64,000 nt of DNA from Ascoidea rubescens DSM 1968 (Eukaryota; Ascomycota; Saccharomycetes; Ascoideales; Ascoideaceae), in NCBI RefSeq assembly GCF_001661345.1, contig NW_017962921.1, positions 248,001-312,000 on the forward strand, in the 5' to 3' direction. The notes beneath the pieces were generated by a model. That model saw nothing but the letters and a program-made list of their open reading frames with translations, ran no database searches and was not told where the DNA came from. The position numbers and the translations under genes were made by a program. Below, one piece after another: positions 56,063-64,000 of this stretch. Numbering within the stretch: the first letter of the stretch is position 1; every line of letters begins with the position of its first letter.

Positions 56063-57481
56063 ATGTTTCAAAGGCCTTCTTTTTTATTACTTCGCAGCAA
56101 CATTAGGTTGTTTTTTTCGAGGAAAACACACTTTTATTCTCTGCGATTCGTCTTTAAATACTCTAGTCTATCTGATGATCCCAAGAATTCTTTTTTCATT
56201 CCAAGTATATGTATTGATGTTCGAAATTTTTCAACTAGCCATGGCATCCGAAAATCTCTTAACACCAATGAACTGGAAGATCAGAAAGTCCATCAGACAG
56301 ATAACAACCATGACCAAGACAATTACGAGCCATTGAGCATTGCTTATTTTGGTACTGGAGATTTTGCTGTTAATCCATTGAAGTCGTTGTTGGATCTTAA
56401 AAATTCGAATCCAAACTTGATCTCAAATCTTGTTCTTTTCACTAAATCAGATAAACCGATTGGTAGAAATCGCCATAAAACAAACATAAAATCAGTCAAC
56501 AATGCTCAAATTTTGGCTTTGGAAAACAATCTTCCAATTCATTATGTTGATGCCAAAAATGATTTCGATCATGTACTAAACTACACCAGTTTCAATATGG
56601 CAATTGCTTGCTCTTTTGGTTTGCTAATTCCTTCAGATTTCATCAGGTCTTTGAAATTTGGTGGTTTAAATATTCATCCCTCATTACTACCAAAACACTC
56701 TGGCTCCTCGCCTTTACAATACACTCTCTTAAACAACGATAGCGTTACAGGTGTGACTGTTCAGACTTTACATCCAACAAAATTCGACCATGGTCAAATA
56801 GTTTATCAATCAGACGAATACCCACAGATCTATAACTCAATTACTGATTTGTCAGATTTTTTATCAAAATCTGGCTCAGATTTACTAATTCATGTTCTTA
56901 AAAATCATCTTTATTTATCTTCAGATCGTTATATAAAACCTCTTAAATCTTATAAAAAAAACTTTACCAAAAAAGTCCAATCGATAGACAAAAGAATTTA
57001 CTTAAACTCAACAGAATCTATTCCAAATTATCTATTGATTAGAAAATTTCAAGTTTTCAATTCTCTTTATTGCTTTCAAAAAGTTCTGAAAAAGAAGCTG
57101 AAAAAAATTATTATTATTAATAAGAATAACAGTGACAACGAAAGTAATCACATAAACATAAATAACACCCTAACTAATCTTGAAAAAAAAAGAGTAATCT
57201 TGAAGGATATTTCGATTATCAATAATCTTGAAACCAAAAATGCTTTGTACTTTAATGAAATCTCAAAACCATCAATGGATAATTCCCCAATAGGTCATTT
57301 CCAGCTATCTAATGATTCAAACGCTATTTTAATTAAAGTTCACAGTTCTCCCAACATCAATGAAAATTTTATAGCGGTTGAGAACTTAACTTTTGAAAAT
57401 TTCAAGCAAGAATCAGCTATGGAATTTTTCAATTCATTAAAAAAGAAAACAAATTTAGAAAATGATTTTTGTTTTACTTAG
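56063..57481 (+). CDS. FMT1: Mitochondrial methionyl-tRNA formyltransferase
   Basis: Fmt1 transfers a formyl group from 10-formyl-tetrahydrofolate to initiator Met-tRNA in mitochondria. The product has 472 residues, longer than the roughly 400 of S. cerevisiae. The first 50 residues are rich in Arg, Phe and Ser with few acids, as in a mitochondrial targeting peptide. The catalytic domain starts SIAYFGTGDFAVNPL. It has the conserved Asn203 and His205 in LNIHPSLLPKHSGSSP, and Asp242 in KFDHGQIV. The C-terminal part is Asn/Lys-rich and poorly conserved but still carries a domain-like end (IAVENLTFENFK). It converges with the coiled-coil gene. Confidence 0.93.
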   Translation: MFQRPSFLLLRSNIRLFFSRKTHFYSLRFVFKYSSLSDDPKNSFFIPSICIDVRNFSTSHGIRKSLNTNELEDQKVHQTDNNHDQDNYEPLSIAYFGTGDFAVNPLKSLLDLKNSNPNLISNLVLFTKSDKPIGRNRHKTNIKSVNNAQILALENNLPIHYVDAKNDFDHVLNYTSFNMAIACSFGLLIPSDFIRSLKFGGLNIHPSLLPKHSGSSPLQYTLLNNDSVTGVTVQTLHPTKFDHGQIVYQSDEYPQIYNSITDLSDFLSKSGSDLLIHVLKNHLYLSSDRYIKPLKSYKKNFTKKVQSIDKRIYLNSTESIPNYLLIRKFQVFNSLYCFQKVLKKKLKKIIIINKNNSDNESNHININNTLTNLEKKRVILKDISIINNLETKNALYFNEISKPSMDNSPIGHFQLSNDSNAILIKVHSSPNINENFIAVENLTFENFKQESAMEFFNSLKKKTNLENDFCFT

Positions 57482-57603
57482 CGAGTGTCTCAAAAGAGCA
57501 ACTTATAGAACAAAAGAATGAAAGAAAAAAAAATGAATAAGAGATGAGTTAATGAAAGTTATTATGAAAGTTTTAATGTATATACGCCTAACCTGTTTAT
57601 GAT

Positions 57604-59400
57604 TTATTTTGGAAATGCCTGTATTATCGACTCATCTTCAATTTTTAGTTTTGCAGGAGTATCTGTGGGCAACACAATAGCACCTTCATAAACGAAAACC
57701 ACCTCAGTATTTACCTTCGCATTTCTCAAATAATATAAAAATAATTTTTTGAATTTGGTTGTAGTTTTCATTCTAAAAATTAGCTCTAACGAAGAATCAA
57801 ATCGAACAACCTTAACTGTAATAAAACTTTTAGTCTTAGATATTTTGGAAGATTTGATTTTTTTATTTTGTGGAACCAGATCATTAACAAAATCATTATC
57901 ATCACTATTTATACGACTAAATTCATTTTCAATATCATTATTTACAATATCACTAGATATAATGTCAGATTTATCAAAGGTATTACTTTCCTCGTTCATC
58001 ATTGAACTAGTTCTTTTTTTTTCTGAAATAGAATTATCAAAAACAGGGTCAAGTGAAGACCGAGAATTAGGTGGAGTTTCTAATTCCTTGACATGATTTG
58101 AATTCAAAGATACACTGTTGCTATCACTTGCAATATTATTTCTAACAGACGAAGAGTTACTTTGACCATCATTTAAAGTGTCTTGATTATGTTTCTGTGG
58201 GTTCTGTGAATCATCCAACACATTAGGTATAGGTTTTGGAGCAGCATAACGATTTTCAATAGTGTTTTCTTTGTTCTCAGAAATGCTTTCATTTTCATTA
58301 GTACTGATATTATTATTTATTTTGTCTTGAGTTTCAATTACAAATGGTTTAGGTGTATAACTCTCATCAGTAGTAATATTTTTTTTCAATATTTTGTTAA
58401 GCTTGTTCTCAGAGAAGATGTTTTTCTGATTTTCATCCAGGGTTTTGGTTAATAAGCTGTCTTCAATTTCTTGCTGCTTATTTTCAGTTAGAATACTTCT
58501 AGGTTTTTCAGCTTCAGTAAAACTCAAGTTTTCATTATTATTTTCAGTTTCAGTTTCATTTTTGGCAATAGTTTGTTTTTCTGACTCAATTGTTTCGGTT
58601 TCATTATAATTTATGATGATATTAGACAGTTTATCCTCTGTAATAATAGGATTTTCAATTGTAATTTCAGCTTTTTCATTTTTTTCATCACTTTCATTAC
58701 TTTGATTGATTTGATTGCTTTTATCTTTATTAATTTTATTGTTTTGATTTTTATTATCCAGATCTTCATCATTCTGATTTCCATTATTTTTATCATCCTT
58801 ATTATCGCCATCCCGGTTTTCATATTCATTATTTGCACTTGTTACAAGTTTAATATTTCCATTTTCAATGTTGGTATCATCTTCATTATCGTCAGTGTGC
58901 GGTTTTTCTACGGCATCCTTATTATTGCTATTGGGATCAGTTATCTCCTTCATAGAGCGATCATCTAAGAAATCATTTTGCAACGATTTGGTTGGCACTA
59001 GGCTTTCATTTGAAATGAACGAGCTATTAAAAAAACCCCAAATAATTTTAGACTCATTCATTTTTTCAATTATCGAATTATTAATAGTTTTCCATTGTTC
59101 CAACTTGAACAATATTGCCTGTTGGTGAGACTTGGTATTCGTAATTGAATCATTGTATTTTTCCCTTAGTGTTTGATTAGATTTCCTCAAGATGTCAATT
59201 TCCTTAAGTAGAGAGAGATTTTGCACCTTCAATTGATTTTTCTCAACAATAGCGAAATCCAACTGTTTCGAGATTTCGTTTAGTCTAGTTTCTGAGGTCA
59301 AGAGCTTCTCCTGAGCCAATTTCAATTCGTTGTCATAGTTTTCTTTCAATTTGTTCAAACTCGTTAATGAACTTTCGTAGAAGGCTTGTATAGGATCCAT
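57604..59400 (-). CDS. Coiled-coil protein with C-terminal SUMO-like domain
   Basis: I do not recognise an orthologue. The start is the ATG of MDPIQAFYESS and the product has 598 residues. Residues 1-125 are predicted by eye to be coiled coil, with heptad-like Leu spacing in KLKENYDNELKLAQEKLL and NLSLLKEIDILRKSNQTLR. Residues 130-515 are a very Asn/Glu/Asp/Lys-rich low-complexity region. The last 75 residues look like a ubiquitin/SUMO fold. They run from FITVKVVRFDSSLELIFRMK to DTPAKLKIEDESIIQAF, as in Rad60-SLD domains (Rad60, Esc2, NIP45). There is no C-terminal Gly-Gly, so it is not a conjugated modifier. It lies downstream of the alpha-actinin-like gene, same strand, 125 bp apart. Confidence 0.6.
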   Translation of the reverse strand: MDPIQAFYESSLTSLNKLKENYDNELKLAQEKLLTSETRLNEISKQLDFAIVEKNQLKVQNLSLLKEIDILRKSNQTLREKYNDSITNTKSHQQAILFKLEQWKTINNSIIEKMNESKIIWGFFNSSFISNESLVPTKSLQNDFLDDRSMKEITDPNSNNKDAVEKPHTDDNEDDTNIENGNIKLVTSANNEYENRDGDNKDDKNNGNQNDEDLDNKNQNNKINKDKSNQINQSNESDEKNEKAEITIENPIITEDKLSNIIINYNETETIESEKQTIAKNETETENNNENLSFTEAEKPRSILTENKQQEIEDSLLTKTLDENQKNIFSENKLNKILKKNITTDESYTPKPFVIETQDKINNNISTNENESISENKENTIENRYAAPKPIPNVLDDSQNPQKHNQDTLNDGQSNSSSVRNNIASDSNSVSLNSNHVKELETPPNSRSSLDPVFDNSISEKKRTSSMMNEESNTFDKSDIISSDIVNNDIENEFSRINSDDNDFVNDLVPQNKKIKSSKISKTKSFITVKVVRFDSSLELIFRMKTTTKFKKLFLYYLRNAKVNTEVVFVYEGAIVLPTDTPAKLKIEDESIIQAFPK

Positions 59401-59525
59401 TATCGCCAATGCACAAGCACTTTCATTCCACTAAAGCCTCTTGTTTCTTCTTTATTATATCTGTGGTTAAAGCGAAAAAACACGAAAAAAGACAAAACAC
59501 GAAAAAAACCAACAAAACAATTCAG

Positions 59526-61637
59526 TCATGTGTACAAATGTGCTCGTGTTCGAATGCCGAAAAAGTCGATGTACCGGCCGAAATCGAACTGTGCTTCTTC
59601 TGCTTCTTCATCTTGTGCTTTGGATGATGGTGACAGGTTTCCGCTGTATCCTTTAGATGCTTCCAAAAGTCGTTTGTTGGTGCTTTCATATTCTTCTTCA
59701 AGGATTTGTCTTAATGCCAAATCACTTAGACGTTTCTTTGTTGTTCCATTGATTTCGCTGAATTTGCTGAAATCATCTTCCACATTAGCCAAACTGATGC
59801 ATTTGCTGGGACTCAGGGTCTCTTTGATGAAGGTAATGTTTTTGTTTAAGTATGTGATTGTAAGTTTGCTGTAGTGCTTCAAATTTTCATACTCATATAA
59901 ATCGTTGAATCTGAACTTGATCATCTCGTTGCATTTGTTTAATTTCAGATTGGGATAATAGGCTTTTTCAATAATTTTTTTTTTCATTTGTTTTAAGATG
60001 CCATTGAATGGTTTTAAACTTTTATCCAATATCGCTAAAAAATTTTTGAATTTGTTTAAAATTAATTGCAAATTATTTATATTATTCAAGTTATCAGTGA
60101 CATTATCATTCAATTTTTTAAACTTCAAATTCATATCATATAAATTCTCTAAATAATTAATGATGATTAAATTTTGATATTTGGCTAATATTTCTTTTAC
60201 TTTTGAATTATAATCAATTTGTTCTTTGATTAGTAATTGCCATTTATTTTTGATTTGGAATTTTTGAAAATTATTTTGAGTTTGATAATAATTAACACTA
60301 GTATGTTTATTGATAAACTGGAAGGCTTTTAATTTGAATCGAATTTCATCAATATTAGAAAATAATTGAAAAGACAAATTAGCTAAATCTCTTTTTTTAT
60401 CATTGAGATAAATTCTATCAAATTCAACTTCTTTTAATATCTTGATTTCATTGAAATTTTCAATCAATTTTTCATATTTATTATAAACTATTGATTTATT
60501 ATTATTATTATTATTATTTTGATTTATGGTAAACTGTTTTAAAAACTCTTCATACTCTCTAAAATTTGTTGAGTTCCAGATTTTGATTTGATCATCAATG
60601 TTATTGTTTAATTTCTTGACATTTTCTTCGTATTTTTTTTCCAATTCAATAATCTCAATTGATTTGACAAGAAATAATTTTAGTAAACTGGAATCAAAAT
60701 TGTCTTTATATTTATAATTATTATTTAACGTATTGGTTAGTTTACTCTTATTGAAATAACGATATAATGATGCTATATATATAATTATAGATTTTTCATC
60801 AGGATTTTTGTTATTTATATCATCTAAATCAATCAACTTGGGTATCTTCAATACATTTGTTGTTACACTTAAAAATAAATTGATATTTTCTTCTATATTC
60901 TTAGGATTCAAATCACCAAAATTGATTAATTCTGGTCTAAAATAATGTAGAATTGCACAAAATATTAATCCATTATTCCAATTTGTTGAAAAATTATCTA
61001 TTGAATTGACCTTTTTAGTATAAAGTGTATTATGAGATATAATTCTTTGACACCATTTCAATAAGAATTTTTTTTCATTTATTATTGTTTTGAGTTTGTT
61101 ACTATTAGTTATAGTAGTATTATCGCGATTTTTGATGACATTATTTTCATATTTGTCAAGATCACTGGACGAAAAATTTAATGTAAAATTAGATATTAGG
61201 ATCCATATTAATGCTAGGATCAATTTTAAATTTCCTTCTAGAATATCTTCAGCCGATATGTTATTCAAGAAAATTTTATCATTGAATTTTAGAAAATCAA
61301 AAAAAAGATTTAAATTCTCAATAGAATGTAATTTATGAATAGGTTTTAAATGAATCGGATGGATTATTCTAAATTTTTGATTTAAAGGTGTGTGGGTTGG
61401 TTTATCAATAGCAAAATTATTGATATACAAAGTTTTCAACAAGAATATTAATTTCACTCCATTGCATAAATCCTTTGATAAATTTTTAACAAAAATTAGA
61501 CTAGGGTTTGTTTTAATCAAATTTACTATGATTGGATCATCAGTTTGTTGAAATTGGTTATTTATCCAGCGAATAAAGACCTTATATTGAGTATTGATCC
61601 AATTCAAATTGCTTGAATTAAACTTTTTATTTGACAT
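59526..61637 (-). CDS. Alpha-actinin-like protein with two CH domains
   Basis: The product has 703 residues from a clear ATG. Two calponin-homology domains form an actin-binding module. CH1 (about residues 12-168) carries the actinin-type signature TQYKVFIRWINN. CH2 (about 190-305) shows LLKWCQRII, WNNGLIFCAILHYFRPELI and IIYIASLYRYF. Residues 310-600 are helical and Asn/Lys-rich, in place of spectrin repeats. The end contains SKCISLANVEDDFSKF and DLALRQILEEEYESTNKRL. I cannot see EF-hand loops, which alpha-actinins usually have. S. cerevisiae lacks alpha-actinin; fission yeast Ain1 is the likely model, a crosslinker of ring actin. Fimbrin is excluded because it has four CH domains. Confidence 0.75.
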   Translation of the reverse strand: MSNKKFNSSNLNWINTQYKVFIRWINNQFQQTDDPIIVNLIKTNPSLIFVKNLSKDLCNGVKLIFLLKTLYINNFAIDKPTHTPLNQKFRIIHPIHLKPIHKLHSIENLNLFFDFLKFNDKIFLNNISAEDILEGNLKLILALIWILISNFTLNFSSSDLDKYENNVIKNRDNTTITNSNKLKTIINEKKFLLKWCQRIISHNTLYTKKVNSIDNFSTNWNNGLIFCAILHYFRPELINFGDLNPKNIEENINLFLSVTTNVLKIPKLIDLDDINNKNPDEKSIIIYIASLYRYFNKSKLTNTLNNNYKYKDNFDSSLLKLFLVKSIEIIELEKKYEENVKKLNNNIDDQIKIWNSTNFREYEEFLKQFTINQNNNNNNNKSIVYNKYEKLIENFNEIKILKEVEFDRIYLNDKKRDLANLSFQLFSNIDEIRFKLKAFQFINKHTSVNYYQTQNNFQKFQIKNKWQLLIKEQIDYNSKVKEILAKYQNLIIINYLENLYDMNLKFKKLNDNVTDNLNNINNLQLILNKFKNFLAILDKSLKPFNGILKQMKKKIIEKAYYPNLKLNKCNEMIKFRFNDLYEYENLKHYSKLTITYLNKNITFIKETLSPSKCISLANVEDDFSKFSEINGTTKKRLSDLALRQILEEEYESTNKRLLEASKGYSGNLSPSSKAQDEEAEEAQFDFGRYIDFFGIRTRAHLYT

Positions 61638-61860
61638 TTTCTATTTTTTATAAATTAGTTTAGCAAAAAAAATATTAAATCAAGGAAAATAAAAATATTA
61701 ATAATTCTAAAATACCTGGAAATTATCATTTATAAATATTGATGGTTATACCAGATTCTCAAATGTTTCAAAATAATCTGCATTAAGTTTGAACAATCAA
61801 AAAATGTTTAAACAAGATAAAATACTACACATAATATAAATTAAAGCAAAACTCCAAAGC

Positions 61861-61892
61861 AAAAGAAAAAAAAGAAAAAAAAGAAAAAAAGG
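61861..61892 (+). repeat. A-rich (AGAAAAAA)n tract
   Basis: An imperfect purine octamer repeat lies in the 512-bp divergent promoter between the alpha-actinin-like gene and the UPF0538 gene. It is a likely nucleosome-excluding poly(dA:dT) tract. Confidence 0.6.
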
Positions 61893-62149
61893 AAAACTGA
61901 TAAGTGTTTTACTATCATCGATGCCTTCCTGATTTGGATGTTTCATGTTGAATGCACTGCATGTGCATGCGTCATATGCACAGAAAACAAGAAAACCAAA
62001 GGGATGGGTCTCGCGTCTTTGTTGACGTTTTTTTGATTCGTTTAAAAATTGTAGGTTTCGGAGCCATCTGAGAAGTTGGAGATGATTGTGGAGTTTTGTG
62101 CTTTGGTTGTTTGTGTTTACTTGTATTTGTTTAAGGCTAAAGAAAGCAA

Positions 62150-62685
62150 ATGGAGACGATAAACGACTACGACACTGAGGAGCCTTTGACGTCGACTGTT
62201 CGACCTGGTATGTGTTAATGGAGGTTGCGTGTTTGAGTAAGAGGTGTTATTCGAGTGCATTACTAACAGATGTATGTAAATATATACATGGTTATTAAAT
62301 TGAATCAGCTACTAGGTCTACGATAACTGTTAGAGTAATAAAATCATTTGCCTATAGAAATGTGAAGAGTTGGGTGTTTCATGACATAGATTTGACTAAA
62401 ACGACCATCAGGGAGTTGATGGAATTGATGAATCAAGTAATCTTGAGCAACTCACTATTTCGACCTTTCAAAACAAGCAAGTTTGATACATTGAAGTTGT
62501 ACACTAAAGCTCATGGGGCCAAAACAATGAATTTGACAATAAACATGGAAGACGATCAATTGCTAATATTGAAAGAGTTGGATAAGACATTGTACGAATA
62601 TGGGGTTGAGAATGAGACTGAAATATCGTATTTTAAGATGGCAGACTACTTGGAATTCAAGGCAAATCCAGCTGAAAAATGGTAA
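62150..62685 (+). CDS. UPF0538 (C2orf76-like) protein, two exons
   Basis: Exon 1 is 62,150-62,207 and exon 2 is 62,309-62,685, giving 144 residues. The function of the family is unknown. Exon 1 encodes METINDYDTEEPLTSTVRP. Exon 2 continues ITVRVIKSFAYRN, then FHDIDL, LKLYTKAHGAKTMNLTINME, ENETEISYF and the final FKANPAEKW. The family motif order in human C2orf76 is the same (VRLIRSFxxRN, ENExx-type TEIxFF, YKANPxxxW). The join keeps frame: exon 1 leaves one base and exon 2 supplies two. Without splicing the frame stops at 62,296, just before exon 2. S. cerevisiae has no orthologue that I know of. Confidence 0.87.
62208..62308 (+). other. Spliceosomal intron of the UPF0538 gene
   Basis: The 101-nt intron has donor GTATGT at 62,208, a perfect branch site TACTAAC at 62,261-62,267, and acceptor CAG ending at 62,308. 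The next AG, at 62,315, would break the frame. It lies close to the start codon, as is usual for budding-yeast introns. Confidence 0.92.
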
Positions 62686-62773
62686 GGCAAATTTGTGAAG
62701 GGTCTTTATCTCTGATCTCTTTGAATTATAGTGAGTATTAAACATGTTTTATCAGTGAATTGCCGGTGGATAC

Positions 62774-62805
62774 GTAAGTTTGTAAGTTCGTAAGTTCATA
62801 AGTTT
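62774..62805 (+). repeat. Four tandem 8-bp repeats upstream of CKA2
   Basis: GTAAGTTT, GTAAGTTC, GTAAGTTC and ATAAGTTT follow one another between the UPF0538 gene and CKA2. The intergenic region is 411 bp and otherwise holds the CKA2 promoter. No gene is recognised in it. Confidence 0.7.
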
Positions 62806-63096
62806 GGAGACACAAGACCATGCGAAGTGTGATCCGACGTCGAAACGTATAGCCGTGTAAGTCTCGGCATATCGGCTGATTCTCAATCGGATTCAAACCG
62901 TAGATAAAATTTAGCGTTTCTGTTTTTATCTCCTATCTTTTGAACAACAATAACAAAGCACCATCCATTGCTATTGGAACAGTAGATATTTCAACGACAA
63001 ATCAAAGGTTATTGGATTGATAAATTAGCATTTTTAGTATCTTTAGTATCTTGGTACCTATTACTTATAATCAGTAGAGTAGATTAGTATTCCAAC

Positions 63097-64000
63097 ATGA
63101 TGAGAGTTTATTCTGTGTCTAAAGTGTATGCAAATGCTTGTGAAGATAGACCAAGAGAATACTGGGATTATGAAGATCATAAAATATTTTGGAGCAACAT
63201 ATCGAATTATGAGATTATAAGCAAAATAGGGAGAGGAAAATATTCAGAGGTGTTTGATGGAATCAATATTTTGAATCAACAGCCATGTGCCATTAAAGTG
63301 TTAAAACCAGTGAAGTTGAAAAAAATTTTCAGAGAAGTTAAAATTTTACAAAACTTAACAGGTGGAAAAAATATCGTTGGATTGTTGGATATAGTTCATG
63401 ATCCTAATTCAAAGATTCCTGCGTTAATATTTGAACATGTCAACAATATTGATTTTAGAGTGTTGTATCCTAAATTTCAAATCATTGATATTAAATATTA
63501 TTTTACACAGCTATTAATTGGGTTGGATTATTGTCATTCGATGGGGATAATCCATAGAGATGTCAAGCCGCAAAATGTTATGATCGATCCAATCAAAAGA
63601 AAATTGAGGTTAATTGATTGGGGGTTGGCAGAGTTTTATCATCCTGGAACCAATTATAATGTTAGGGTGGCTTCTAGGTATCATAAAGGACCAGAATTGT
63701 TGGTTAATTTACAACAGTATGATTACTCGTTAGATCTATGGTCAGTTGGGGCAATGTTGGCGGCTATAATATTCAAAATCGAGCCCTTTTTCAGGGGAAA
63801 TTCCAATCCTGATCAGTTAGTTAAAATCACCAGAGTATTGGGTACAAACAAACTAGAATTGTATTTGAACAAGTACGGAATCGACTTGGATCAGGAAACG
63901 TCGAGATTGATAAGTCCCTGCAATGAAAGAAGCTGGCAAAGTTTTATCAATGACAACAATCGAAAATTTACTACAAACACAGTGATCGACCTCATCGACA
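63097..64000 (+). CDS. CKA2: Casein kinase 2 catalytic subunit alpha', cut by window end
   Basis: CK2 alpha subunits phosphorylate Ser/Thr in acidic contexts in nucleus and cytosol. The first 301 residues are present and the gene runs off the window. The start is the first of two adjacent ATG codons. Kinase motifs are the Gly loop GRGKYSEVF, catalytic Lys67 in CAIKVLKP, HRDVKPQN at 153-160, and DWG at 174-176 (CK2 has DWG for DFG). SRYHKGPELLV and DYSLDLWSVG follow. The N-terminus RVYSVSKVYANACEDRPREYWDYE and the block LTGGKNIVGLLDIV resemble Cka2 more than Cka1. The basic cluster KPVKLKKIFREVK, typical of CK2, is present. The 3' end and C-terminal tail are not visible. Confidence 0.95.
   Translation, partial: MMRVYSVSKVYANACEDRPREYWDYEDHKIFWSNISNYEIISKIGRGKYSEVFDGINILNQQPCAIKVLKPVKLKKIFREVKILQNLTGGKNIVGLLDIVHDPNSKIPALIFEHVNNIDFRVLYPKFQIIDIKYYFTQLLIGLDYCHSMGIIHRDVKPQNVMIDPIKRKLRLIDWGLAEFYHPGTNYNVRVASRYHKGPELLVNLQQYDYSLDLWSVGAMLAAIIFKIEPFFRGNSNPDQLVKITRVLGTNKLELYLNKYGIDLDQETSRLISPCNERSWQSFINDNNRKFTTNTVIDLID

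Noticed and set aside
62880-62905. B-box-like GGTTTGAATCC on the minus strand upstream of CKA2
   Set aside because: Only three of five T-stem pairs form, and no tRNA fold or A box is present.

Overview
The window reads as nuclear DNA of a budding yeast (Saccharomycotina). The right third is AT-rich and densely packed with mostly intronless yeast genes, including RMD5, ARG1, RPC31, a BRR1-like gene, PIH1, PRO1, FMT1 and CKA2. It also holds a tRNA-Glu and one intron with GTATGT and TACTAAC signals. The species cannot be fixed from the sequence, and I found no decisive evidence on how CTG is decoded.

Positions 1 to about 43,050 contain no intact gene. Positions 1-6,480 hold nothing I can identify. 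From 6.5 kb to 43 kb the DNA is a graveyard of Ty1/copia-type (Pseudoviridae) LTR retrotransposons, riddled with stops and frameshifts. Their order (gag, CCHC knuckle, protease, integrase, reverse transcriptase, RNase H) is still legible on both strands. Named by orientation: P1 (+, 5' part, 6.5-8.6 kb), M0 (-, 3' end at 8.75 kb), P2 (+, 14.4-19.2 kb), M3, M2 and M1 (-, 19.2-33.8 kb), P3 (+, 33.8-38.6 kb), and a mosaic ending in a + LTR beside RMD5. M1, M2 and M3 form a tandem array sharing LTRs, with right LTR edges at 33,776, 29,091, 24,222 and 19,362. LTRs are about 171-178 bp. The primer-binding sites resemble the complement of the initiator tRNA-Met anticodon arm, as in Ty5 and copia. Six copies carry a tRNA-like block, antisense to the element, between RNase H and the 3' LTR at nearly fixed spacing. 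A large, gene-free, Ty5-like cluster is what marks centromeres in some yeasts, so a centromere or pericentromere is a reasonable hypothesis.

The gene region starts with RMD5, an E3 ligase whose RING is split by about 340 residues. It continues with ARG1 (-), RPC31 (-), a BRR1/Gemin2-like gene (+), a 30-codon a-factor pheromone gene (+), tRNA-Glu(UUC) (+), PIH1 (+), PRO1 (-), a FAR1/Mutator-type DNA-binding protein (-), FMT1 (+), a coiled-coil protein with a SUMO-like C-terminus (-), an alpha-actinin-like CH-domain protein (-), a spliced C2orf76/UPF0538 gene (+) and CKA2 (+, cut by the window end). These are mostly unlinked housekeeping functions: amino-acid synthesis under probable Gcn4 control, Pol III transcription, snRNP and R2TP assembly, mitochondrial initiation and CK2 signalling. 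The a-factor gene has its own TATA box and a candidate a2-Mcm1 operator.
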